In this document: one piece after another, positions 32,118-41,508 of the stretch
How positions within the stretch are numbered: the stretch's first letter is position 1
How the letters are laid out: the number at the start of each line of letters is the position of its first letter
NCBI RefSeq assembly: GCF_004353925.1
Contig: NZ_SMOK01000010.1
Span: 62,001 to 126,000, forward strand
From: Pseudomonas sp. H9
GTDB taxonomy: Bacteria > Pseudomonadota > Gammaproteobacteria > Pseudomonadales > Pseudomonadaceae
Reading direction: 5' to 3'
Length of the DNA stretch: 64,000 bases
Notes under the pieces: model-generated
The model's input: the letters and a program-made list of their open reading frames with translations, nothing else
Told to the model about the DNA's origin: nothing
Databases searched by the model: none
Translations under genes and position numbers: made by a program

Positions 32118-34420
32118 TCTTTACCCTCGGCCAGACGACGGCGGGCTACCCAGGCCAGCAAGCGCCAGGCCACCACGCCCAACAGCACGATGCTCAAAAC
32201 GGCGCCCAGGGCCAACAGCACTGGGTGATAGGAGAGCTTCACCCACAGCAGCATCCACCACGGCAGACGGCCAACGAAGTAGGTGTCGCCGACGTAGTGG
32301 CTGCTGACACCGCTGCTACGGATCAAGCTGACCGAACCGCCAATATGATCATTGAGTTTGCCGGGGTCGGTCAGGGCCTGACGCAACAGTTTGTAGTCGG
32401 CATCGTCAGTGGCCAGCAACGCGACAATGCTGCGTTGCTTGTGCAACGGTGACTGCATGCCGGTGATCGCCGCAATCGGCGCCCGCGCCACTACGTCCAC
32501 CTGGCTGGCGGGCTTGTTGCGCACATCTTCGCGCAGGCGTTGCACACTGCTGGCATCCAGTGGCCACGGTGAGCGCGCCTGACGCAGCCAGTCGCGGGAA
32601 CGGTCGAGCAGCAAGTTCAGCTCGCGGCCGCTGCCGTTACGCAAATCATCCGGCAACGGGCCCAGTACCAGCAGATCGGCGTCGGCCTTTGCGGCTGCGG
32701 CCCAATCGTCAGCAATGGTCAACCCCACGGCCGGGTAACCAATACGCGAGGCCATGCCTGCGACCAGATCCAGCATGGTGCCCACTTGCAGCTCATTGGG
32801 TTTGACCGGCATCAGCAGCAAGGTCTGCGACAGGTCGGCCATGCGGCTGAACGGGAAGGCACTGCGGGCAAAGGCACGCAGGTCGGGCATGGCGATGTAG
32901 TGGTAGTAGCCGGACAGATCGATGGTCGAGTTCTCATCGATGGCTGCCTGCACGTCCGCTGGCAGGAACGTCTGGCACTGGCCGTTCTGGGCGTTGCCGA
33001 CCTTGCTGGCAAAGCTGAAGTCGTAGCGCAGTTTATTACGGTCTTCGACTTTGGCCGCTGGCACCAAGGTCTTGTCGGACAGCGTCGAGCTGTCGGCCGA
33101 GAACACCTGAGTGCGCAACGCCTGCAACGCAGCGCCCATGCCATCGGAGCCCGGCAGTGGAATGCTGCCGACAAAATGATCGTTCAGGCGAATGGTCAGC
33201 CGGGATTCATCCGTGACCACCGGTGGCGTGTAGCGGTACAAGGTCTGCACTGCCACCCCCTGATTGCGCCACACGAACAGGTCCGATGGCAGGTTCAATG
33301 TCAGCTCGATCGGCTGAGGCCGCAGGCCGTTGACCTGCAGCTGCCCTGGATAGTCGAGCAATTCGGCAAAGCGCACCGGGCGATCAGTGCGTACCCAGTT
33401 CGGCGCATCGTAGGGCTCACGTGGTTTGAGCGCTTCGACGGCCTGCACCGCCACCCGCGAGCCGCGGAACAGGTCAGTGCCCACCGCCAATGCCGACGCA
33501 GCCTTGACCAGGTCTTCTTCGTTGCGCCCCAGCACCAGCAATACCTTGCTGTAGCGGTTGTCTGGGTGGGTGATCTGCTGGATCACCGGCCCGTCTACCG
33601 GCGGAAACTGCTCGGGGTCTGCGAGAAACGCCGGGCGCCGGTCGTTGGTGGCAAACACGATGCTCGGCACTGGCTGTGTGGCGCTCTGCGCGGGTAACTG
33701 GTTGTACAACACCGGGAAGGTTGCCAGGCGCCACTTGGCCTTGCTGCCGAAGTACGAGGCGAGAATCGCCGCCGCCTTCTGCTCACCCAGCCCTGGGCTC
33801 GCGGCGAACACCATTGGGATGCTCAGCTGGTCGGTGTCGCGTGCATCGAAGTACGGCAGCGGGAAATACGCCAGGTCGTTGTCGGTCACCAGCGCCTGTT
33901 CATCGACACGGATCACGCTGTTACGGTTGAGGTTCAACCACAGCGAGCTGTGGGCCGGGTCTTCGCAGATGTCGGTGTAATGGCCGACGAACTCCACGCG
34001 AACGCGGTTGAAGTCCTGCACCAGTTTCGGGTCCAGGGCCATACGCTGCTGACGTTGTTGACCGATGTCGTCGGCGCTGATCGGCACCACCCCCATCAGC
34101 GCGTCATTGAGGTACACACGCAAATGCGACAAACGCGGCACCAGCGCCGGTGACGGGGTGAAGTTCAGTTCCAGCTCGACGCTGCTGGCGAGGCGGTCGC
34201 GGCGCAAGCTGAATTCGATCTGATCGCTGTTGCGCACGCCCATCAGCAGGCTGTCGCTGCCGCGGCCAAGGCTCTCGAAAGTTTGCGCACGCAACCAATG
34301 CGGCACCTGGGGCGCGGCGGCCGACGGCGCTGATTCCTCTTCGGCCGCCAGCGAAAAGGGCAAGCCCAGGGCAGCCAGCAGCAAGGTCAGGGTCAAGGGA
34401 GACAGGAATGAACGCTTCAT
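32114..34420 (-). CDS. bcsB: BcsB, periplasmic cellulose synthase subunit
   Basis: A 768-residue protein with a signal peptide (cleavage near SLAAEE), a large periplasmic region with alternating carbohydrate-binding and flavodoxin-like domains, and one C-terminal membrane anchor (about 735-758, VLLALGAVLSIVLLGVVAW) that packs on BcsA. It guides the emerging glucan. Start and stop overlap bcsA and bcsZ by 4 bp each. Confidence 0.95.
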   Translation of the reverse strand: MKRSFLSPLTLTLLLAALGLPFSLAAEEESAPSAAAPQVPHWLRAQTFESLGRGSDSLLMGVRNSDQIEFSLRRDRLASSVELELNFTPSPALVPRLSHLRVYLNDALMGVVPISADDIGQQRQQRMALDPKLVQDFNRVRVEFVGHYTDICEDPAHSSLWLNLNRNSVIRVDEQALVTDNDLAYFPLPYFDARDTDQLSIPMVFAASPGLGEQKAAAILASYFGSKAKWRLATFPVLYNQLPAQSATQPVPSIVFATNDRRPAFLADPEQFPPVDGPVIQQITHPDNRYSKVLLVLGRNEEDLVKAASALAVGTDLFRGSRVAVQAVEALKPREPYDAPNWVRTDRPVRFAELLDYPGQLQVNGLRPQPIELTLNLPSDLFVWRNQGVAVQTLYRYTPPVVTDESRLTIRLNDHFVGSIPLPGSDGMGAALQALRTQVFSADSSTLSDKTLVPAAKVEDRNKLRYDFSFASKVGNAQNGQCQTFLPADVQAAIDENSTIDLSGYYHYIAMPDLRAFARSAFPFSRMADLSQTLLLMPVKPNELQVGTMLDLVAGMASRIGYPAVGLTIADDWAAAAKADADLLVLGPLPDDLRNGSGRELNLLLDRSRDWLRQARSPWPLDASSVQRLREDVRNKPASQVDVVARAPIAAITGMQSPLHKQRSIVALLATDDADYKLLRQALTDPGKLNDHIGGSVSLIRSSGVSSHYVGDTYFVGRLPWWMLLWVKLSYHPVLLALGAVLSIVLLGVVAWRLLAWVARRRLAEGKE

Positions 34421-37014
34421 GTCGTACTCTTCATTGAGTCAGTAGGAATGGGACGCGGCATGCGCGGGAAGAAGCTCAGCAACCAACGCGCAAGACCTAT
34501 GAACGGCATGACCGGCAGGCGCACCCAGGCCGGGGCGTATTCGATGACCCGGTAGTAGCCCATGGCACCCAGCGCCAGCACATCGAAGAAACTGCGCAAC
34601 GGTCGGTCCGGCACATGGCTGTCAGTCCAGCCCAGCCAGTTGTCGGCGCGGGCAAAGGTGCACTGCACGTAATCAATACGCTGCTGAACGCTCAGCTGCG
34701 CGAGGCTGATACCAATCTGGCGGTCAACGCTACGCATGACCCGGCCCGGGAAGACGAACTCACGCCCTGCCCGCTCCAGCAGCAACTGCACCTCGGTGTC
34801 TGGCGCCAACGGGCGGGCAGTTTCCAGCTCGATCCCGGCACCGCCGTCGGAGTAGTCGTAGAGCTGGCCCGGGTACAGGTGGCCGTCCGGCAAACGCAAA
34901 GCCGCCGGCAGTTTCACCGGCACACGCTGGAAGCGCCGCACCTGGCGCACCTCGGCGGCTACCGCCAGCGCAGCACCGATCAGCAACAGGTTGTAGATCA
35001 CCCACAGCGAGCTGACGATCACCGTGCCGTACTCGTTGCTCGGCCCGTACATGAAGCGCCATACCGCGAAGGCCAGCCCGACAAAATTCAACGCCGCCAG
35101 CACCAGGTATGGCCGAGCAATGCGCCAGTCGAGCCGGTCGCTTTCGTTCATGCCGCCTTTGACCGTGACGTCGAACTTGCCGCGCTTGGGCGAGAACAGT
35201 GCCACCAGGGTCGGGCGCATGATGTACCAGGCCAGAACCGACTCGTAGACCTCCCCCCAGAAGGTTTGCCGATAAGGCCCCTGAACCCGTGAGTTGACCA
35301 GGCTGGCGTGGAGCATGTGCGGCAACACGTAAAGCAACAGCAACACCGCCGGGGCGTAAATCACATAGGCATGCAGCAGCAGAAAGGCCAACGGCGCGGT
35401 CAGGAAGATCAGCCGCGGCAAGCCGGAAAGAAAATGCAGCATGGCGTTGGCGTAGCACAGGCGCTGGAACAGGCTCAGGCCTTTGCCCAACAACGGGTTA
35501 TCCATACGGAAAATCTGCACCATGCCGCGCGCCCAGCGGATGCGCTGGCGCACGTGAGCTGCCAGGCTGTCTGTCGCCAGGCCCGCCGCCAGCGGAATGC
35601 GCATGTAGGCCGAGTTCCAGCCGGCGCGGTGCAGGCGCAAGGCGGTGTGGGCATCTTCGGTCACGGTCTGGGTGGCGAAACCACCGATGTCGTCCAGGGC
35701 TGCACGGCGCAGCACCGCGCACGAACCGCAGAAGAACGTGGCGTTCCACAGGTCATTGCCGTCCTGGATCAAGCCGTAGAACAGTTCGCCTTCGTTGGGT
35801 TTACGCCGGAACGAGCCCAGGTTGTGCTCGAATGGGTCGGCGGAGAAGAAATGATGCGGGGTCTGCACCAGGGCCATTTTCGGGTCTTGCAGGAACCAGC
35901 CGACGGTCAATTGCAGGAAAGCGCGCACCGGTATGTGGTCACAGTCGAACACCGCCACCAGATCACCCGTCAGGCGCTCCAGCGCATGGTTCAGGTTACC
36001 CGCCTTGGCGCCACGGTTGTCGTGGCGGTCGATGTAGCCCACCCCGACTTCTTTGGCAAAACTGCGAAACGCCGGGCGGGCGCCGTCATCGAGGATATAC
36101 ACCTTGAGCTTGTCGCGCGGCCAGTCCAGGCCCAGCGCAGCCATTACGGTGGTACGAATCACCGACAGGTCTTCGTTGTAGGTCGGAATCAGCAAGTCGA
36201 CCGTCGGCCACTGGCTGCGGTCTTGCGGCAGCGCCAGTACCGGGCGGCGCAACGGCCAGACGCTTTGCACAAAGCTGAGGATCAGCACCAGCCAGGAATA
36301 GGTTTCGGCCAGCAGCAGGATCATGCCCAGGATCAGGTCGAGATCATTGGCCCAATGCAGGGTCGAGGTGTAGCGCCACCACAGGTAACGGCACGAGATG
36401 GTGATCGACAGGATGATCATCATCAACGTGGGGAAACGCCCGGGCATGTAGCGCATCAACATCGCCAGTGCACCCAGGGTGAGGACGAAAATCAACTGCG
36501 CGTACAGGTTGAAAGGTGAGGTGATGCACAACAGGGCGATAACCAAGCCCACCACCGCCAAGAGCCAATAGAACACACGCTCGCCGGTTGAACCACTGGC
36601 CTTGATCCGGCGCTGAGTCTGGGCCAGAGCATCGCTGTGGCCAATCAGGCGCGGCAGCCTGCGCATCAACCCCACCAGCGGCAGACGCACCCGTTGCACC
36701 AGGTTGAACACACCACGCCCCAGGCGCTGCAGCCAGCGCACACCACGCCCGCGCTTGAGGTCAGCCCCGCGTGCCGGACGGGCGGGCCGCAACAGCAGCA
36801 GCCAGAGGGTCTGCACCAGGCCGCGCAGCGGATCGCCCAGGCTTGGGCGTTTGTTGGCCAGTTGCGGGTAATAGTGCCGCCAGTGACGCAACAGGCGCTG
36901 CCAGTGGGGTGAGTCCAGACGCAGAAACACCCAGGCCAGCACCGCCCCGACACTGAGCACCGCCGCCGTAAATGGCCGGGCGCCGCGTTGCCGGTAGGCG
37001 CGATAGCGACTCAT
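34417..37014 (-). CDS. bcsA: BcsA, cellulose synthase catalytic subunit
   Basis: An 865-residue processive family-2 glycosyltransferase in the inner membrane that polymerises UDP-glucose. Catalytic motifs: DD (309-310), DCD (357-359), TED (452-454) and QRIRW (490-494). Membrane helices flank the domain. A C-terminal PilZ domain shows the c-di-GMP motifs RxxxR (RRFQR) and DxSxxG (DYSDGG), so activity should depend on c-di-GMP. The N-terminal extension of about 140 residues is typical of the enterobacterial-type enzyme. It overlaps bcsQ and bcsB by 4 bp. Confidence 0.97.
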   Translation of the reverse strand: MSRYRAYRQRGARPFTAAVLSVGAVLAWVFLRLDSPHWQRLLRHWRHYYPQLANKRPSLGDPLRGLVQTLWLLLLRPARPARGADLKRGRGVRWLQRLGRGVFNLVQRVRLPLVGLMRRLPRLIGHSDALAQTQRRIKASGSTGERVFYWLLAVVGLVIALLCITSPFNLYAQLIFVLTLGALAMLMRYMPGRFPTLMMIILSITISCRYLWWRYTSTLHWANDLDLILGMILLLAETYSWLVLILSFVQSVWPLRRPVLALPQDRSQWPTVDLLIPTYNEDLSVIRTTVMAALGLDWPRDKLKVYILDDGARPAFRSFAKEVGVGYIDRHDNRGAKAGNLNHALERLTGDLVAVFDCDHIPVRAFLQLTVGWFLQDPKMALVQTPHHFFSADPFEHNLGSFRRKPNEGELFYGLIQDGNDLWNATFFCGSCAVLRRAALDDIGGFATQTVTEDAHTALRLHRAGWNSAYMRIPLAAGLATDSLAAHVRQRIRWARGMVQIFRMDNPLLGKGLSLFQRLCYANAMLHFLSGLPRLIFLTAPLAFLLLHAYVIYAPAVLLLLYVLPHMLHASLVNSRVQGPYRQTFWGEVYESVLAWYIMRPTLVALFSPKRGKFDVTVKGGMNESDRLDWRIARPYLVLAALNFVGLAFAVWRFMYGPSNEYGTVIVSSLWVIYNLLLIGAALAVAAEVRQVRRFQRVPVKLPAALRLPDGHLYPGQLYDYSDGGAGIELETARPLAPDTEVQLLLERAGREFVFPGRVMRSVDRQIGISLAQLSVQQRIDYVQCTFARADNWLGWTDSHVPDRPLRSFFDVLALGAMGYYRVIEYAPAWVRLPVMPFIGLARWLLSFFPRMPRPIPTDSMKSTT

Positions 37015-37736
37015 GCCCGATGCTCCTGTGCCAGCAGCCAGGTCGCCAGGCTGCGCAGGTCATGGCTGGCCAGTGAGTCGGGGGCGTAGTAACCCACCGG
37101 GCATTTCCAGGCCAGGGCGCCGGCCATGGCTTCATCGCGGTGAACCACCTGGGGAATCAACTGTGGGTGGCGTTCGCCCCACAGCAACAGCAGGTCGCGC
37201 TGCAACTGGCTGATCGGATCGAAACGGTTGATCAGCAGGTGGTCACTGCCCGCCCCTTCAACACTCAACAGGGCGTGGCAGGCTGCGTCTGCCTCGAGTA
37301 CGCGCAAACGCACGGCGGTCTCTGGCAACGCCGGCGCCGCCACTTCGTTCCCCGGTAAGATGGCCGGGGTATCCAGCACGATCCAGTCGAAATGCGCCTG
37401 CAAGGTGTGCAAACGTTGCGACCACCGCTGAGCGTCCTGGCGCTGTGCCAGGGCGTTGAAGTCGGCCAGCGGCAACTGACCGAACGGTAACAGGCACAGC
37501 CCCTCTTCAACTTGCAGCAACGCTTCACTCCAGCGGCCTTCAGCGGCGCTTTCAGCCGTGGCCCAGCCTTCGGTTGAGCCCAGGGCCAGGTTGAAGTGCA
37601 GGCGCAACAGGTTGCGCGGCTGCAGATCAACCATCAGCACCCGCTGCTGCAGCCTGTGTAGCGCAAAGCCCAGGCCGGCAACCAGCGCGGTGGTACCCAC
37701 GCCGCCACGCAAACCGCTCAGTACCACCACCGTCAT
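37011..37736 (-). CDS. bcsQ: BcsQ, MinD/ParA-like ATPase of the cellulose machinery
   Basis: A 241-residue SIMIBI-class ATPase. The deviant Walker A GLRGGVGTT (residues 8-16) has the same lysine-poor form as E. coli BcsQ, with DLQPRNLLRLHF and VLDTPA as further nucleotide-site motifs. It localises the synthase and pairs with BcsR. The stop overlaps the bcsA start by 4 bp. Confidence 0.93.
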   Translation of the reverse strand: MTVVVLSGLRGGVGTTALVAGLGFALHRLQQRVLMVDLQPRNLLRLHFNLALGSTEGWATAESAAEGRWSEALLQVEEGLCLLPFGQLPLADFNALAQRQDAQRWSQRLHTLQAHFDWIVLDTPAILPGNEVAAPALPETAVRLRVLEADAACHALLSVEGAGSDHLLINRFDPISQLQRDLLLLWGERHPQLIPQVVHRDEAMAGALAWKCPVGYYAPDSLASHDLRSLATWLLAQEHRA

Positions 37737-37945
37737 ACGCGTGGTACCGGCTGGTCGGCTGGCACTGGTGCGGCACCGCTGTCGCTGACCCAGCCTTCAC
37801 TTTCGGCCAGCAACGGCCAGCGTCGGCAGGCCGCCAGCAATTCGGCCTCGCGGCTGATGTCCTGATAGGCCATGTCTTCATCCCCCAGACGCTGCTTGAG
37901 CCGGGCGATGTCATCGCTTTGCTGCTTACGGTCGTCGCTGGTCAT
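37733..37945 (-). CDS. bcsR: BcsR, small cellulose synthase regulator
   Basis: A 70-residue protein with a central DISREAELLAACRRWPLLAE segment matching the YhjR/BcsR family, which stabilises BcsQ and the synthase complex. The ATG at 37945 follows AGGAGG; a longer frame would run into bcsG. It overlaps bcsQ by 4 bp and starts 17 bases after the bcsG stop. Confidence 0.88.
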   Translation of the reverse strand: MTSDDRKQQSDDIARLKQRLGDEDMAYQDISREAELLAACRRWPLLAESEGWVSDSGAAPVPADQPVPRV

Positions 37946-37962
37946 AGCGCCTCCTCTCATAC

Positions 37963-39561
37963 TCATTCGGGGTAAAGCATCCATTGGGTTTGCCCCTTGA
38001 TGCGCACATAGGGCCTGCCCTGGAACTCGACCACTGCAGAATCGGAGTTCTCTGAAACGGCCGACGTGGTCGGCAAATCGTGAGTCAACGCGGCCAGATC
38101 AAGCGGGCCACCCTGCTGCGCATACAGACGCGCAATCAGCTCGGACACCGCCAGGTAACTGGCCGACGTGGTGACATGCTGCGGACCCTGCTGGTCGTTC
38201 TCGCCCATGTTGATCAGCTTGATACCCACCGGCACATGGGTGATCGAACGCGAAGGGATTTCGCGCATGCCGGAGATCTGCATGCGGTCACCGTGCACCG
38301 CCGCGCCATGCTCGGGCACCAGCACCAGTACCACCCGACGCCCGCTCTGCTGGATCATGTCGATGAACTGGTCGATGTCATCGAGGAAGTTTTTCGCCCG
38401 CTCCTGGAACGAGGCACGGCGGGTGCTGCCGTCGGCATTGGTAATGCGGTTGCCGTCATGCAGGGTGATGGTGTTGTAGAACAACGACACCGCCGGTTTG
38501 TCTTCCTTGAGCCGATGTGTCCACCAGGTGCGCAGCACGTCGCGATCGCGGGCAATGTTGGCGCCGTCGTACGACTTCAGCGCGGTGGGGAATTCATCGC
38601 TGCTCATCAGTGGCGGCGGCAAGTGCTGGCCGGCCAGGAAGGTCATGTATTTGCGGGTGATCGGGCCGTTGTGGTTGAGCATCAGCTCCGGGCTGTAACC
38701 GAGTTTGGCGAGGTTATCGAAGAGCATGCACTGCGCATTCGCCGGCTCGTAGAGCTGGATGTGGTGCGGCTGACCACAACTGGCGCGCAGCATACGAATG
38801 GCCGCCGGGCCACTGTAGGAGGTGGCCGAGTTGAAGCGGTCGAACACCACGTTCATGCGCCGGAACAAGGCGTTGTCGCGCATGCCGGCATCTTCCAGGT
38901 CGTCCCAGGCCAGCGAACAGACGTTGAGCACCAACAGGTCGAAGGGCTCAGCCGAGGGATTGGCGTCCGGGAAGCGTGTCACCTTGCCGGCCTGCTCGCG
39001 GTAGAACTGCTCCAGCCAGGCGTCGATGGCTTTGCTTTCCGCCAATGGGCTGTCGGCGCCTTGGGCGGCGCTGGTTTCGCTGGCAACCGTTTGCGTCGCC
39101 ACGTGAAAAGCGGGCAAGGCACCGGCCAGATACACCCACAACAGTAGCGCGACGCTGATCAGGGTCAGGCGCACCCAGGGGGCAATGAACAGGTAAGCCA
39201 AGCCGAGGGCGAAGAGCACGCCGAGCACATCCCAGTTAACGAAGCGCCCAAGCAGGTCGATGACATAGTCAACGGAAAACGCCAGTACCTCGGACTGCTC
39301 GAACAAGCGACGAAACGGCGGGTACCAGGTGTCTTTGTAGAGCAATGCGGCACCCAGCGGCACGGCAATGATGTTACGCACGCGCGGTAGCCAAGGCCCC
39401 GGCAAAGGCAGCAGCAGGCCAGCGGCAAACAGCAGGTTGAGCAGTGGATTGAAGTCCAGCAGGCCCATCCACAGCAACACGAACTTGCCCAGAAAGTACA
39501 AGTTCCATAACCCAAGCTCCGGCCACTTCAGCGCCGGTGCGGTGGCGACCGCATCACTCAT
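37963..39561 (-). CDS. bcsG: BcsG, cellulose phosphoethanolamine transferase
   Basis: A 532-residue inner-membrane enzyme that transfers phosphoethanolamine from lipid to cellulose. Four or five N-terminal membrane helices (to about 150) are followed by an alkaline-phosphatase-fold periplasmic domain. Expected catalytic residues are visible: C215 in NVCSLAWDD, nucleophile S250 in ATSYSGPA, H368 in TLHDGN, and E417-H418 in VPEHGA. The ATG at 39561 has AAGGAGGG upstream. It overlaps bcsF by 8 bp. Confidence 0.94.
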   Translation of the reverse strand: MSDAVATAPALKWPELGLWNLYFLGKFVLLWMGLLDFNPLLNLLFAAGLLLPLPGPWLPRVRNIIAVPLGAALLYKDTWYPPFRRLFEQSEVLAFSVDYVIDLLGRFVNWDVLGVLFALGLAYLFIAPWVRLTLISVALLLWVYLAGALPAFHVATQTVASETSAAQGADSPLAESKAIDAWLEQFYREQAGKVTRFPDANPSAEPFDLLVLNVCSLAWDDLEDAGMRDNALFRRMNVVFDRFNSATSYSGPAAIRMLRASCGQPHHIQLYEPANAQCMLFDNLAKLGYSPELMLNHNGPITRKYMTFLAGQHLPPPLMSSDEFPTALKSYDGANIARDRDVLRTWWTHRLKEDKPAVSLFYNTITLHDGNRITNADGSTRRASFQERAKNFLDDIDQFIDMIQQSGRRVVLVLVPEHGAAVHGDRMQISGMREIPSRSITHVPVGIKLINMGENDQQGPQHVTTSASYLAVSELIARLYAQQGGPLDLAALTHDLPTTSAVSENSDSAVVEFQGRPYVRIKGQTQWMLYPE

Positions 39562-39742
39562 GGACGCCCTCCTTGTCGGCATCATGGCTGATGCGTACAC
39601 CGCGGGCGATCAGGTGGCGCGGTGGCAGGCGACGTTCAAACCAGGTGAGCAAACGTCTTCCCAGCACGAAGGTGATGATGGCCAGCGGTGCCGTCACCAA
39701 GGCTGTCAGGCCGATGACCCACAGCAGCTCGTCATAGGTCAT
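39554..39742 (-). CDS. bcsF: BcsF, small membrane subunit
   Basis: A 62-residue protein with a single membrane helix (about 8-28, VIGLTALVTAPLAIITFVLG) and a basic cytoplasmic tail. BcsF links BcsE to BcsG in the phosphoethanolamine branch. It lies between bcsE (4-bp overlap) and bcsG (8-bp overlap). Confidence 0.9.
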   Translation of the reverse strand: MTYDELLWVIGLTALVTAPLAIITFVLGRRLLTWFERRLPPRHLIARGVRISHDADKEGVHE

Positions 39743-41277
39743 TGACGTGACTCCAGCGATTGCAATGAAAGGGGTTGAGGACGCAACGGGCGGAACGCCT
39801 CGGCGTCGGCTTGCGTGTTAGCCGCGATCTGCAAGGTGGCATCGGCGGGTGCCTCGGCATCGGACTGGAACTGCGGCAGTGGCAGTACCTGCGAGGGCAA
39901 GACACTTTCATAACCGGCAAGGACATTGTGCCAAGGCAGACGAAACACATTGCGCAACGCGGCATCGACCAGCGAAGGGCTGCAGGCAAACAGGAACAGG
40001 TACGCCACCCCCTCGGCGACACAGGCAATGTCGCCATAGCGGCGCAACTGCAATTGCTGTAACACCAGGGTGGGATTGAGCGTGGGCACCGGCTGCAAAC
40101 GCAGGAGCTGATGACGAACCTCGGTGCCGACCGTGTTGTCGCTCATCTTTTTTACCGCCGCAGCAAACGCTTTAGGTGAAAGGCTGCCGCGCACATGCAA
40201 CGGTTGCAGACGCGTCAGCAGGCTCGAAGGTTCGGCGGCCATGGGGCGCTGCCAGCGATGCCCCTGGATCGAGCGCACCAAGGTCAGAAAGCGCAGAAAC
40301 GGGGTGCCCTGCGGCACGATCAGGTTGGCGCCGCTGGCCAGCAGCAGCTGCTCTTCATGCTGACGCATGCCCTGCAGCATTTCGCGCACTATCAGCTTGA
40401 CCGACCGCCCGCAATGGCTACGCAGTTGGTACAGGCGCGTAGCAAGCGCGTTGACATCGTCGCTCCCGCCCAAGGCGAAAATCACCGTCGCTGCCTGGGC
40501 ATCCATGGCCCGCTCCAACAGGGCATCGGCAGACTCAAACAACTGCCACTGAGCTGTGGGCGGCGCCTCACTGCCGAGTACCGCCGTTTGCGCCAACACC
40601 TGACGCTGATCATTGGTTGTCGGCGCGACGTTGTCATCCTCAGGGCGTGACGACACGCGAAACCCACTGCCCTCGTCGAGCAGGAGAAAATCATGCGGCC
40701 CGTTCACGCCCGAATCGTTGCTCCAGAAGTGCACCAGCAGGTGCCTCGCGCCTTGGGCGATGTAGACCTGGGCCAGGCCGGAGAGGTTGTCGTTGTGACG
40801 CACCAGAATGTCGAGCAACGCCGGGGGCGGCGTGTCGCCTACCACCAGCAGCGTACTGCCGACCGAACGCAGCCAGTCCTGCGCGCGGGAACACCACAGC
40901 GCCAGGTCCTCGGCCACCAGCTCGTCCCAACCACTGTGCGGCACGCGGATCAACCACAAGGCGTTGTCACCGCCGCGTACCCGCGGCACGTCTTGACGCA
41001 CAGCCTGGATCAAGCGCTTGGTGGACATTTTCGGTAAGTCGAACAGGGTCAGATGCCCTGGCCCGCGTTCATCGGCAATGGCCTTGACCAGATCGCGCGA
41101 AGCGCCCGCCGCATTCACCAGCAAGGCCCGCGCCGAAGCCGGCAAGCTGGCCAACAATTGCGTGCACAGCCGGTCGGCGGTGTCCGGCGACTCGCAGGTC
41201 AGCCAGTAAAGACCACCGATGCGCATAGTGGCGTGTTTGTCGGGTAAGCCGGGCAATACCGGTGTCGACACATGCAA
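39739..41277 (-). CDS. bcsE: BcsE, c-di-GMP-binding cellulose regulator
   Basis: A protein of 512 residues from the chosen start, the first gene of the bcs operon. It shows the BcsE layout: an NTPase-like N-terminal region, a receiver-like middle and a GGDEF I-site-like C-terminal domain with the RxxD c-di-GMP motif (RYGD in QLRRYGDIACVAEG). It boosts cellulose production by holding c-di-GMP near the synthase. The start is uncertain: AGGAGG stands 6 bases before a TTG (41277, used here) and 12 bases before a GTG (41271). Confidence 0.9.
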   Translation of the reverse strand: MHVSTPVLPGLPDKHATMRIGGLYWLTCESPDTADRLCTQLLASLPASARALLVNAAGASRDLVKAIADERGPGHLTLFDLPKMSTKRLIQAVRQDVPRVRGGDNALWLIRVPHSGWDELVAEDLALWCSRAQDWLRSVGSTLLVVGDTPPPALLDILVRHNDNLSGLAQVYIAQGARHLLVHFWSNDSGVNGPHDFLLLDEGSGFRVSSRPEDDNVAPTTNDQRQVLAQTAVLGSEAPPTAQWQLFESADALLERAMDAQAATVIFALGGSDDVNALATRLYQLRSHCGRSVKLIVREMLQGMRQHEEQLLLASGANLIVPQGTPFLRFLTLVRSIQGHRWQRPMAAEPSSLLTRLQPLHVRGSLSPKAFAAAVKKMSDNTVGTEVRHQLLRLQPVPTLNPTLVLQQLQLRRYGDIACVAEGVAYLFLFACSPSLVDAALRNVFRLPWHNVLAGYESVLPSQVLPLPQFQSDAEAPADATLQIAANTQADAEAFRPLRPQPLSLQSLESRQ

Positions 41278-41472
41278 TGGCCACCTCCTGGAGGGCAATG
41301 ATTACGGTTCAATCCGTCAGGCGCGCAAAATTGTGAAATGCGTGCCGCACACGCCTCGATTGTGTCGAGGGTGCTGGGGTTAGAAAGATGAACGAGCCTG
41401 CAGCAAAGACTTTAGACCGTTTTTCCAGGTCGCAAGGCGTTTGCTCGGTAGTAGGAGAAAATCCTGAAGCGG

Positions 41473-41501
41473 CTGCACACCCCGGCACGCGGGGTGTGCA
41501 G
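41473..41501 (-). terminator. Strong hairpin after the P-type ATPase gene
   Basis: CTGCACACCCC and GGGGTGTGCAG form a perfect 11-bp stem with a 7-base loop, 8 bases beyond the ATPase stop. No immediate T-run follows on the minus strand, so it may be a terminator of weaker type. Between this and bcsE (41278-41472) I see only a small CCTCGA/TCGAGG hairpin (41354-41370); the bcs promoter must lie here. Confidence 0.55.
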
Positions 41502-41508
41502 GGCATGA

